NCBI RefSeq assembly: GCF_012349115.1 | Contig: NZ_PQIG01000115.1 | Location: 1 to 34,140 of the forward strand | Reading direction: 5' to 3' | Origin: Rhizobium ruizarguesonis | Lineage (GTDB): Bacteria > Pseudomonadota > Alphaproteobacteria > Rhizobiales > Rhizobiaceae | Length of the DNA: 34,140 nucleotides | Shown: positions 17,015 to 24,716 of the stretch, in pieces | Layout of the letters: each line of letters begins with the position of its first letter | How positions within the stretch are numbered: the stretch's first letter is position 1 | The notes under the pieces: model-generated | Seen by the model: only the letters and a program-made list of their open reading frames with translations | What the model was told of the DNA's origin: nothing | Database searches by the model: none | Position numbers and translations under genes: made by a program

Positions 17015-18033
17015 CTAGATGTTTAGTCCCAGTATTTGATGGAGCGGATCGAAGGTGAAGCGTTCGGGCTGTGAAGCCCATGCTTTGCATATGAACTCGT
17101 AGGGTGTGAGGCCTTTGAGGGTCTTGAGTCTGCGGCCAAAGTTGTAAGCGGCGACAAGTCGGCGAGGTGCTGACGAAGTTGATCGTGGCTTTCATAGTAG
17201 AAGCGTCTGACGGTGGCATCCTTGATGGTTCGGTTCATCCTCTCGACTTGACCGTTGGTCCATGGATGCTTCGGCTTGGTCGTGCGGTGCTCGATATCGC
17301 TGGTGGCGCAGGTGTATTCGAAGGCATGGGCCCAGAAGCGTTCGCCATTGGCGATCGCTTCTTTGATCAGCGGCACAGCCGACCCTCCAGCGCCGGGCGT
17401 GGTGAACTGGATGCCGTTGTCGGTGAGCACGGTGTGGATCTTGTAGGGGACGGCCGCAATTAAGCGCAGGAGGAACTCGCGCGAGATGGCGGTGGTGGCC
17501 TTCTCGTGCAGTTCGACGAAGGCAAACTTCGAGGTGCGATCGATGGCAACGAACATATGCAGCTTGCCCTGTTCGGTGCGCACCTCGGCAATGTCAATGT
17601 GAAAGTAGCCGATCGGGTAGCTCTTGAACTTCTTCTTCGCCGGCCTGTCGCCGTCGACATCCGGCAAGCGGCCGATGCCATGACGTTGCAGGCAACGATG
17701 CAGCGAAGACCGCGTAAGATGCGGGATTGTCGGCTGCAGTGCATAGAGGCAGTCATCGAGCGGCAGCAGCGTATACCGGCGAAAGGCAACGATAACGGCC
17801 TCCTCCTCGACGGAGAGCACCGTCGATCTCGGCTCTTTCGGGCCGGTCGGAAGGTCCGCAACCGAGGACCGCTTCCGCCACTTGGCGACGGTCTTCTGAT
17901 TGATCCCGTAACGCTTCGAAAGCGTTCTCAGGCTCTCTTGACTATGTGGCGCTCCCATGAAGAACCTGGCCCATAGCGCATCCTTTGATTCGGAAGACAA
18001 GGATGCCCCATCAAAGCCTGGGATCAAACACAT
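17015..18033 (-). mobile_element. IS481-family insertion sequence remnant
   Basis: The transposase reading frame defines the element; I could not identify matching terminal inverted repeats or a target duplication by eye, so the true ends are unknown and may extend beyond these coordinates. It separates the operator-linked island on the left from the degraded region on the right. Confidence 0.65.
17015..18033 (-). pseudogene. IS481-family transposase, frameshifted near the C-terminus
   Basis: The product begins with a helix-turn-helix region (LSKRYGINQKTVAKWRKRS) followed by an rve-type DDE integrase core: first Asp in FHIDIAEVRTEQGK, second in LTDNGIQF, and the Glu in GQVERMNRT. Near 17151-17160 one base is missing: the current frame ends at 17023, while the adjacent frame continues AAYNFGRRLKTLKGLTPYEF and ICKAWASQPERF to a stop at 17015, which is the normal end of this family. 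All catalytic residues precede the shift, so residual activity is conceivable, but the last roughly 45 residues are scrambled. A sequencing error is the alternative. Confidence 0.82.
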
Positions 18034-18358
18034 GGTGCCATCGGCAATAAGGTGTCAATCTTACTGATGAATCCGGGAGGCGCAACCAGCCCACTTCCCT
18101 GAATGAAGCCGGAAAACTCCAGCCTCCGGTGGTCCAGATTCCTGAGGCGGTTCAAAAACCGCCGAACTCTAGTCGCCACACTTGTCGCACCCTCCACAAA
18201 GAAGCGGATGCTGGTGCGATAGCTAACGTTCATGAGTCAACTATGCGCGAACGTTCCCATTTCTTGTTGTCGACACCTGTAGGAGGCACGTTTCAAGCGA
18301 CGGGAAGCATGCGTAGGCCGCCTGGTTACTATTCTCACCAACCTCGAGTATTTTTTGC
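18034..18358. other. intergenic stretch with a hairpin
   Basis: No supported gene. A perfect 7-bp inverted repeat GGCGGTT / AACCGCC with a CAAA loop is at 18146-18163, without a T-tract. The segment between the transposase and the XRE regulator may be an insertion-sequence end or remnant. Confidence 0.35.
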
Positions 18359-18907
18359 TCAGTATGTAGGCGGTGTGATCGCGCTCAGAATTTCGCTCTG
18401 CCCGTCATCGGCGTTGCGGAAGCGGTGAGGCAGACGGCTATCGAAATAATATCCGTCGCCTGGCTTGAGCACTCGTTTCTGGTCCCCAACCGTAACCTCA
18501 ACCATTCCCGATAGTACCATCCCAGCTTCCTGCGCGGCATGTGAAAACCCTTCTCCGGTGTCAGCGCCAGGTGCATAGCGCTCGTGAAGCATCAGAAGCT
18601 GTCTGTTTGGATGATCCAATCCGATGACGCGGTACGAAATTGTATCAACCTTCCCAATCTCGACCAGGTCAACCCCCGTGTAGAACGGAGAATATGGAAG
18701 GGTTGATTGTAGGTCGGAAAAGAAGCCGGGCATTGTGGTACCTAACGCTTCAAGCACTGCGCTGAGTGTATCGACCGACGGGCTCATCTTGTCACGTTCG
18801 ATAAGAGAAATGGTTGAATGAGAAATCCCTGAACGCGCGGCCAGCTCTCTGACACCCAAATTTCGTCGACGGCGCAGCTCGTGCAGCTTGCTCCCAATCT
18901 TGGGCAT
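18359..18907 (-). CDS. XRE-family regulator with C-terminal cupin domain (PuuR-like)
   Basis: A 182-residue transcription factor. The N-terminal helix-turn-helix spans about residues 5-60 (LHELRRRRNLGVRELAARSG, then ISHSTISLIERDKMSPS). The C-terminal half is a cupin with the small-ligand-binding pattern EAGMVLSGMVEVTVGD and LKPGDGYYFDSRLPHRFRN. Such regulators often control amine or amino-acid catabolism; PuuR for putrescine is the best-known case. The start at 18907 is chosen because GGGAG lies about 9 bases upstream. It is divergent from the dehydrogenase pseudogene at 19079, which was probably its original target. With that gene broken, it may now be orphaned or act on the catabolic island. 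Confidence 0.88.
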   Translation of the reverse strand: MPKIGSKLHELRRRRNLGVRELAARSGISHSTISLIERDKMSPSVDTLSAVLEALGTTMPGFFSDLQSTLPYSPFYTGVDLVEIGKVDTISYRVIGLDHPNRQLLMLHERYAPGADTGEGFSHAAQEAGMVLSGMVEVTVGDQKRVLKPGDGYYFDSRLPHRFRNADDGQSEILSAITPPTY

Positions 18908-19078
18908 GTGACACTTCTCCCGCAATGATCAAAGAGGAAATGACACCCCTCACGTTGAAAAGAAGCCAAGGGCTACATTCCGCGCGGTGAATATACTGAA
19001 CACCCTTTTGAATGGCAATTGCCGGACTGGGCGGACTGCCCGATGCTGACTCTACTCATCCCTATTCGGGAGGTTTTG

Positions 19079-19625
19079 ATGACACCGCGTTTCGATGCGC
19101 TGAAAACCAGGTTTACTCAAATCAAACAACCAGTCCGAGACGCAGTTTCCGATACGGCTCAGGTTGAAAACACCGTTAAGGAAATTATTGCAAGTGTCCG
19201 CGATCGTGGCGATGCAGCTGTCCGCGAATATTCCCTCGCCTTCGACAAGCTCGATGTTGCGAGCTTGTCGAAGGCGTAGAAACGATGATTCTCTACTCGG
19301 ATCACATCGCGACTGAGCATTTGCAGGTCCACACCCGTGACCCGCACGCGACCGCCAAGAAGCTTCGAAACTATGGCTCGATTTTCATCGGCGAAAATGC
19401 CAGCGTGGTCTATTCCGATAAATGCTGTGGCACGAACCACACCTTGCCGACGATGGGTGCTGGGCGCTACACGGTGGTCTCTGGGTGGGCTCCTACGTGA
19501 AGATTGCAACCCACCAACATGACCGCGGAGTCGCGGCAGTTGCTCCAGCAGCTGTTCGTCAAAGCGCGACGGAAAAGCTCGAAGGTTATCGTCGCGCGGC
19601 CGCACTTCGCCTCAGCCCGAAGTAA
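19079..19625 (+). pseudogene. histidinol-dehydrogenase-like pseudogene (internal deletion plus frameshift)
   Basis: Residues from 19079 (ATG with GGGAGG upstream) read as the N-terminus of the HisD family for about 59 residues, through RDRGDAAVREYSLAFDKLD. The frame then jumps to ELVEGVETMILYSDHIATEH and QVHTRDP from 19261, which belongs near the C-terminus, so most of the central catalytic part is missing. A second lesion, a one-base loss at about 19471-19475, shifts the frame before GGLWVGSYVKIATHQ; the last part runs to a stop at 19625. The family covers histidinol dehydrogenase and sulfopropanediol dehydrogenase-like enzymes; divergence from an XRE-cupin regulator suggests the catabolic type. 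The product cannot be functional. Confidence 0.85.
19238..19275. repeat. perfect 16-bp inverted repeat at a deletion junction
   Basis: GCCTTCGACAAGCTCG (19238-19253), a 6-base loop ATGTTG, then CGAGCTTGTCGAAGGC (19260-19275). The left arm encodes the FDKL end of the N-terminal fragment, and the right arm can be read as the start of the C-terminal fragment (ELVEG), so it coincides with the breakpoint of the pseudogene. Confidence 0.9.
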
Positions 19626-20128
19626 CTTGCCGCGGAGTGCTCTCGCCTTCGCAGCTGCCTGGACTAATTCGATCAGACGTTAGGCAATTACGCTGCCGCA
19701 AATTTATCCAAGCAGCAAAGGTGTCACACCAACGAACAGGCAGATCGCATCGGATCGTTCTAGCCTTATGCGAACTCCGTCCAGCTTTTTAAATCGCACT
19801 AGTCTTCGTTCGATACGGGTCCGTAGCGCGCGTCATGGGCTCGGAGGAATGCCGGTCGTCAGCACAGACGACAGCGACCCAGGTCACTGCGGACGGTGCA
19901 CAGTTGCTCTCGCCGCTCAAAGGCGAGGCCGCGAAACGTTTGCGAAGATCGTTCGAACCTGTCGTACTTGCTAGCCACTTCCAGCGGGCCCTTTGAATCA
20001 CACAACGCCGATTGGGGAACCGAGCAAGATCTACATAATGGCGGAAATGCTAGAGACGACACGCTCGAAATGGCGACTGCGAATTAAAAAGGCCGGTCGC
20101 ACTGGCACTGGATAGCAATTGGACGATA
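19626..20128. other. intergenic stretch without a recognisable gene
   Basis: Several open frames of 60-70 codons on both strands overlap one another and match no family I know. No RNA gene was recognised. It is probably decayed sequence. Confidence 0.4.
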
Positions 20129-20329
20129 TCACTCAGGCAGCGTGTCCCTGTATTTTTTCTGCACGTGCACCAAACAGGCCCGTGCAGGTACGCAAGGCCC
20201 GTGCGACGTTACAAAGAACTCGCGAATGTATATCTTGCCGGGCTGGAAGGCCCAAATGGGATCGCCACGCAGCAAGTCCTGCGCTTTGATCGACGAAGCT
20301 GGAGAGCCAATATGCAAACCAGGAGTCAT
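20129..20329 (-). pseudogene. truncated TlpA/redoxin-like paralogue
   Basis: A 66-residue product aligned by eye with the first half of the intact redoxin-like protein at 20492-20962: IGSPASSI matches IGDTAPSI, FQPGKIYI matches FQPGKVYI, and VQKKYRD matches LQEDYRN. It stops just where the intact protein continues into the central thioredoxin fold, so it lacks more than half the domain. The start at 20329 has GGAGA upstream, so it may still be translated. At the active-site position it reads TSHGPC, with His where the first cysteine of CxxC would be. It is the downstream copy in a tandem pair on the minus strand. Confidence 0.7.
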
Positions 20330-20491
20330 CTTGTGTTCTCCATGGTGGTTATCAATGGTTAGTGCGATATTGACCACGCCAAGAGCGCGGACTTCCAATG
20401 CTCTTTCTCCTCTGCCGCCTCGCTTTTGGATATGATAGCATCTCTGAGCTTGGGCAAGCCTCTACGGCTCCGGCCACGGGGGGTCGGTTGA

Positions 20492-20962
20492 TCATCCGTT
20501 ACGCCAGCTGCCGTCAACAACTTTCCGCACAACGTCATTGAGGTCGTCCGTCGGGTCAATCGAGGCGACCTTTCCGTCGCGGTCGAGAACGAACGCGGTC
20601 GGAACTGCCCTAGAATGGATCGGCTCCATCCACAGCCTGCACATCAGACCTGTGAAATCGACTCCTACTCGGAAATTCAGATTTGGGCATTTTTGGTTCA
20701 GCCATGCGTTCACATAAACTCGAGCATCAGCCGCCGTTGCGGACCTTTTAATTACAACGCCAATAACCTCAAGACCATCATTCCGGTAGTCCTCCTGCAA
20801 CTGTACGAGATGGGGCATTATTTCAACGCAAACTCCGCGCTTGGTTGTCAGAAACACGAGAATGTAAACTTTGCCAGGCTGAAAGGTCTCGAGAGGCCCG
20901 CCACGAACCCAGTGCACATCACGGATTGAGGGAGCTGTGTCTCCTATCCTGAGGTCAGTCAT
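20492..20962 (-). CDS. TlpA/AhpC-TSA (redoxin) family protein, atypical active site
   Basis: A 156-residue thioredoxin-fold protein. The segment FQPGKVYILVFLTT, then IMPHLVQLQEDYRNDGLEVI and the cis-proline region VPTAFVLDRDGKVA, are characteristic of the TlpA/redoxin group, which normally reduces disulfides or peroxides through a CxxC motif. Here that motif reads KRGVC: C45 is kept but Arg42 replaces the nucleophilic first cysteine. No signal peptide is visible, so it should be cytoplasmic. The ATG at 20962 follows AAGGAAC, in a leader almost identical to that of nifH, and about 220 bp of upstream sequence repeats the nifH promoter region. Nodule expression under RpoN, with or without NifA, is therefore likely; the biochemical role is unclear. 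Confidence 0.75.
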   Translation of the reverse strand: MTDLRIGDTAPSIRDVHWVRGGPLETFQPGKVYILVFLTTKRGVCVEIMPHLVQLQEDYRNDGLEVIGVVIKRSATAADARVYVNAWLNQKCPNLNFRVGVDFTGLMCRLWMEPIHSRAVPTAFVLDRDGKVASIDPTDDLNDVVRKVVDGSWRNG

Positions 20963-21046
20963 GCTTGGCGTTCCTTCATGTGTTCGAAGCAATGCGGTTA
21001 TCCCCAAAACGGACGCGTCTGCTATTCCGCCGCCTGGCGATAGCTT

Positions 21047-21062
21047 TCAAGATTCGTGCCAA
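21047..21062 (-). promoter_or_regulatory. sigma-54-like promoter of the redoxin gene
   Basis: On the minus strand TTGGCACG-AATC-TTGA: the -24 element is exact and the -12 element has GA where GC is the norm. It is the same as the nifH promoter in this window and lies about 85 bp upstream of the redoxin start. Confidence 0.65.
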
Positions 21063-21147
21063 CCAAGTCGATTGAGCTGACGAACAATAATTTGCTGCGA
21101 TTCCAGTTATGTGGGCGCGAAAATGCAAGATTGAGGAAGAGAACTCC

Positions 21148-21163
21148 CGTCACGCAACCGACA
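21148..21163 (-). promoter_or_regulatory. imperfect NifA upstream activator site
   Basis: On the minus strand TGT-CGGTTGCGTG-ACG. It matches the nifH site TGT-N10-ACA except for the last base (A to G). It sits about 100 bp upstream of the sigma-54-like promoter, as in the nifH copy. The change may weaken NifA binding. Confidence 0.55.
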
Positions 21164-21180
21164 AAGATGATGATAATGCC

Positions 21181-21909
21181 GTAACGCGGATGTGACGTGC
21201 CTCGTTGAATCAAGCGATTTGGAGCTGAATTTTTCCCTCACGATCCCTGGCGGGAAGAAGTAAAGTACTCGACGAAAGCCTCAAAATAGATCGCATTTGT
21301 TCTGAAGCTGGCAGAGGATGGGACGCCACCGCAAAACAGAAATTTCTGAACGATCTCTTAAAAATTGGCACAAAATACGCCAGCCTGCAGCCCTTGAATG
21401 AAGCGGCTAAGCCACTTGGACGGACGGATGCCACACTGAAGCGGATTGGTGCGGGTCTGTACTGAACAGGACCGTGCCGCAAGACGTGTTGCGAGTAAGT
21501 TGCGTCTCCTTCGGTTCGTTAAGGGTCATGATTGCTCAGACCGCGTGTGCAGGGGTGATAGCGTCATTGACGTCACTGCCACTATCACGATGGACTGCGG
21601 AGCAGGACATTGACCTTATGCGGGACACCAGATGCGGCGCGAATCACGTCGTCCTGGTGAAGTGGATCGCTCCCCGCGGTGTAGTCGAAGCGACATGGCG
21701 CTTGATCATCATCAGGATCCGCCGGAAACAGCGCTTTGTGGCAAGTGATCGCAAATTTGTTACGGCCGGTCTGGTGATGGGATACAGGCTGTTCGAACAA
21801 TAGTCCTAAAAGCTACACCTGGTTACATGAGACATCCTGTCGGCTGGTCAGATATTGGACAAAGGCCGAGTACCATTCGTTGGCGCTCAGAGGGTGACAA
21901 TCTATTTTC
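21181..21909. other. spacer between the two nifH-type promoters, no assignable gene
   Basis: No gene with a supported start was recognised. The plus-strand frame 21229-21465 is open for 79 codons and ends in KYASLQPLNEAAKPLGRTDA and TLKRIGAGLY, which looks protein-like but has no start codon with a ribosome site. Another open frame at 21474-21803 is equally unassigned. The area may hold a gene fragment left by the duplication that created the second promoter copy. Confidence 0.35.
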
Positions 21910-21926
21910 GACATTGTCATCACCTT

Positions 21927-21942
21927 TGTCGGCTATGTGACA
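21927..21942 (+). promoter_or_regulatory. NifA upstream activator sequence
   Basis: TGT-CGGCTATGTG-ACA is an exact TGT-N10-ACA match. It is about 105 bp upstream of the -12 element of the nifH promoter, within the range NifA uses to contact RNA polymerase by looping. Confidence 0.8.
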
Positions 21943-22026
21943 AGCGTTCTTGTTCTCAATCCCGTATTTTTCTCCCAAATAACTGGAATCGCAGCAAATT
22001 GTTGTTCGTCAGCTCAATCGGCCTGC

Positions 22027-22043
22027 TTGGCACGAATCTTGAG
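22027..22043 (+). promoter_or_regulatory. sigma-54 promoter of nifH
   Basis: TTGGCACG-AATC-TTGAG. The -24 element is consensus; the GG-to-(G) spacing of 10 bases is correct, but the -12 dinucleotide is GA instead of GC. Transcription would start near 22053, giving a leader of about 75 bases before nifH. Confidence 0.75.
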
Positions 22044-22127
22044 AGCTATTGCGAGGCAGCGGAACGGCCGCCGCATCCGCGTTGCGGGATAACCGCATTG
22101 CTTCGAACACATGAAGGAACTCTAAGC

Positions 22128-23021
22128 ATGGCAGCTCTGCGTCAGATCGCATTCTATGGAAAGGGCGGAATTGGCAAGTCCACTACGTCCCAAAACACGC
22201 TAGCGGCCCTCGTGGACCATGGGCAGAAGATCCTCATCGTTGGCTGTGACCCTAAGGCGGATTCTACGCGCCTGATCTTGAACTCGAAGGCCCAGGATAC
22301 GGTTCTTGATCTCGCAGCAACGAGAGGTTCGGTTGAAGATCTTGAACTCGAAGACGTGCTCAAGGTAGGCTATAAAGGTATCAAATGCGTGGAGTCTGGC
22401 GGTCCGGAGCCAGGCGTCGGCTGCGCGGGACGCGGCGTTATCACGTCGATCAACTTTCTCGAAGAGAACGGCGCCTACAACGATGTCGACTACGTGTCTT
22501 ATGACGTGCTCGGTGACGTTGTGTGCGGCGGCTTCGCGATGCCGATCCGTGAAAACAAGGCTCAGGAAATCTACATCGTCATGTCCGGCGAAATGATGGC
22601 ACTCTATGCCGCCAACAATATCGCCAGGGGCATCCTGAAATATGCTGCAGGCGGCAGCGTACGCCTGGGTGGCCTCATTTGTAACGAGCGTCAGACCGAC
22701 CGCGAACTCGACCTCGCCGAAGCGCTGGCTGCCAAACTCAATTCTAAGCTCATTCACTTCGTGCCACGCGACAACATTGTCCAACATGCCGAACTTAGAA
22801 AGATGACGGTGATCCAATATGCGCCGGACTCTCAGCAAGCGGCGGAGTACCGGACACTTGCCCAAAGAATACATGACAATTCCGGCAAAGGCACCATCCC
22901 GACCCCCATCACCATGGAGGAACTCGAGGACATGCTTCTCGATTTCGGGATCATGAAGACCGACGAGCAGATGCTTGCCGAACTTCAAGCCAGGGATGCC
23001 AAGCTGACAGCTGCCCAGTGA
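22128..23021 (+). CDS. nifH: nitrogenase iron protein (dinitrogenase reductase)
   Basis: A 297-residue protein that hydrolyses ATP and donates electrons to the MoFe protein. The P-loop GKGGIGKS is at 11-18, switch I DPKADST at 41-47, and the cysteines bridging the [4Fe-4S] cluster of the homodimer are C99 (in GVGCAGRG) and C133 (in VVCGGF). R102 in the same GRG segment is the residue ADP-ribosylated in other diazotrophs. The start at 22128 is fixed by the conserved MAALRQIAFYGKGG and AAGGAAC upstream; the longer open frame from 21855 runs through the promoter. It is first in the nifHDK cluster, under the NifA/sigma-54 promoter just upstream. Confidence 0.99.
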   Translation: MAALRQIAFYGKGGIGKSTTSQNTLAALVDHGQKILIVGCDPKADSTRLILNSKAQDTVLDLAATRGSVEDLELEDVLKVGYKGIKCVESGGPEPGVGCAGRGVITSINFLEENGAYNDVDYVSYDVLGDVVCGGFAMPIRENKAQEIYIVMSGEMMALYAANNIARGILKYAAGGSVRLGGLICNERQTDRELDLAEALAAKLNSKLIHFVPRDNIVQHAELRKMTVIQYAPDSQQAAEYRTLAQRIHDNSGKGTIPTPITMEELEDMLLDFGIMKTDEQMLAELQARDAKLTAAQ

Positions 23022-23122
23022 TCACACGGACACGAGCGCGCAGCGACACGCAAAGCGCCCGCCATCCCGCGAGGGAGGTTTGCCAATGAGGCTTCATTCG
23101 GATTTCCCAAGGGGTAGGGTCA

Positions 23123-24619
23123 ATGACCTTCAAATACCACAATGACAGTGACTTTCATGCGAAGCTTATAGCGGACGTGCTTTCGCAATATCCGGACAAA
23201 GCAGCAAAGCGTCGCAGTAAACACCTTAGCCTGGCAATGAGCGAAAAGGACGCCGGCGAGGACGCAAGCGCGATTAGCGAATGCCAGGTAAAGTCGAACA
23301 TCAAGTCTGTCCCAGGCGTGATGACGATCCGCGGATGCGCGTATGCCGGTTCAAAAGGCGTCGTCTGGGGACCGATCAAGGATATGGTTCACATTTCACA
23401 CGGGCCGGTCGGCTGCGGTCAATATTCCTGGTCGCAACGTCGCAACTATTACGTCGGTCTGACAGGCATCGACACTTTCGTGACGATGCAATTTACCTCC
23501 GATTTCCAGGAGAAGGACATCGTTTTCGGCGGTGACAAGAAACTGGAAAAGGTCATCGACGAGATTGCTGAACTTTTCCCGCTGAGCAATGGCGTCAGCC
23601 TGCAGTCCGAATGTCCGATCGGTCTGATTGGCGATGACATCGAGGCCGTAGCGCGAAAAAAGGCCAAAGAACACACGACAACCGTCGTGCCGGTGCGCTG
23701 CGAAGGCTTCCGCGGCGTGTCGCAATCTCTTGGCCACCACATCGCCAACGATGCAATTCGAGATTGGGTCTTCGACAAGAAAGACTTAAAATTCGAGTCG
23801 GGTCCCTACGACGTAAATGTCATAGGCGACTATAACATTGGCGGCGATGCATGGGCGTCGCGCATCCTGCTCGAAGAGATCGGACTGCGCGTGGTCGGCA
23901 ACTGGTCGGGAGATGCAACTCTCGCCGAAGTGGAGCGCGCGCCGAGAGCTACGCTCAACCTCATTCACTGCTATCGGTCGATGAATTACATCTCCAGGCA
24001 CATGGAGGAAAAATATGGCATTCCGTGGATGGAGTATAATTTCTTTGGCCCATTCCAGATCGAAGCCTCGCTACGCAACATAGCCAAGCATTTCGGGCCG
24101 GAGATCGAAGATAGAACCGAAAAGGTCATCGCCAAATACCGACCCTTCGTCTCGGCTGTGGTCGACAAGTATTGGCCGCGCCTCTCTGGCAAACGGGTGA
24201 TGCTCTACATCGGCGGACTGCGTCCTCGTCACGTCATCACCGCCTATGAGGACCTCGGAATGGAAATCGTAGGAACCGGCTACGAATTCGGTCACGGCGA
24301 CGACTATCAGCGCACCGGCCACTACGTAAAGGAAGGCACGCTGATCTACGACGACGTGACTAGCTATGAACTAGAGAAATTCATCGAGGGAATTCGGCCG
24401 GATCTCGTCGGGTCCGGCGTTAAAGAAAAATACCCGGTGCAGAAAATGGGCATTCCGTTCCGTCAGATGCACTCGTGGGACTATTCTGGTCCGTATCACG
24501 GTTATGACGGTTTCTCGATTTTCGCTCGGGACATGGACATGGCCATCAACAATCCAGTTTGGGGTCTCTACGACGCGCCCTGGAAAAATGACCGCGCTTT
24601 GGCGGCGGTTGCTGGGTGA
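23123..24619 (+). CDS. nifD: nitrogenase molybdenum-iron protein alpha chain
   Basis: A 498-residue subunit of the alpha2-beta2 MoFe protein, which holds the FeMo cofactor. P-cluster ligands are C72 (GCAYAGS), C98 (GPVGCGQYS) and C164 (SECPIGLIGDD); FeMo-co ligands are C283 (IHCYRSMNY) and H450 (RQMHSWDYSG). The length is usual for rhizobia. The N-terminus has about 10 extra residues relative to Azotobacter numbering, and the segment 40-55 is variable. A GGGG-rich site precedes the ATG. The gene starts 101 bp after nifH and is followed by a structured 97-bp spacer before nifK. Confidence 0.99.
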   Translation: MTFKYHNDSDFHAKLIADVLSQYPDKAAKRRSKHLSLAMSEKDAGEDASAISECQVKSNIKSVPGVMTIRGCAYAGSKGVVWGPIKDMVHISHGPVGCGQYSWSQRRNYYVGLTGIDTFVTMQFTSDFQEKDIVFGGDKKLEKVIDEIAELFPLSNGVSLQSECPIGLIGDDIEAVARKKAKEHTTTVVPVRCEGFRGVSQSLGHHIANDAIRDWVFDKKDLKFESGPYDVNVIGDYNIGGDAWASRILLEEIGLRVVGNWSGDATLAEVERAPRATLNLIHCYRSMNYISRHMEEKYGIPWMEYNFFGPFQIEASLRNIAKHFGPEIEDRTEKVIAKYRPFVSAVVDKYWPRLSGKRVMLYIGGLRPRHVITAYEDLGMEIVGTGYEFGHGDDYQRTGHYVKEGTLIYDDVTSYELEKFIEGIRPDLVGSGVKEKYPVQKMGIPFRQMHSWDYSGPYHGYDGFSIFARDMDMAINNPVWGLYDAPWKNDRALAAVAG

Positions 24620-24632
24620 GAACATAGCGTTC

Positions 24633-24689
24633 GCGCGTAAAAAACGCGCAATGGCTTAAGCGACGCATGTTTCTGGACCGCCCTTAAGC
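24633..24689 (+). other. two inverted repeats in the nifD-nifK spacer
   Basis: GCGCGT / ACGCGC with an AAAAA loop (24633-24649) and GCTTAAG (24654-24660) paired with CTTAAGC (24683-24689). Such structures may affect mRNA processing or the relative amounts of the two subunits. The role is inferred. Confidence 0.45.
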
Positions 24690-24716
24690 CGCGGCCAGAT
24701 CGAAAGAGGTGACCCT

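Larger units (their letters stand above)
20963..21180 (-). repeat. inverted partial copy of the nifH upstream region
   Basis: Read on the minus strand, this sequence matches the plus-strand region 21910-22127 over almost its whole length. Shared blocks include the NifA-site region, ATAACTGGAATCGCAGCAAA, TTGGCACGAATCTTGA, and GCTTCGAACACATGAAGGAA just before the start codon. The two copies face each other across about 730 bp. Differences are scattered single bases, indicating an older duplication. Confidence 0.85.
21910..22127 (+). repeat. nifH upstream region, partner copy of 20963-21180
   Basis: This is the plus-strand copy of the duplicated promoter and leader. It contains the intact NifA site, the sigma-54-like promoter and the ribosome binding region AAGGAAC before nifH. 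Repeated nifH promoter segments are known from symbiotic plasmids of the R. etli group. Confidence 0.85.

Noticed and set aside
21474..21803. 109-codon plus-strand frame upstream of nifH
   Set aside because: No family resemblance, a competing frame on the other strand, and no clear ribosome site; noted only as unassigned sequence.
22200..22988. 262-codon minus-strand open frame opposite nifH
   Set aside because: Antisense to nifH, with no recognisable domain and no ribosome site; a composition artefact.
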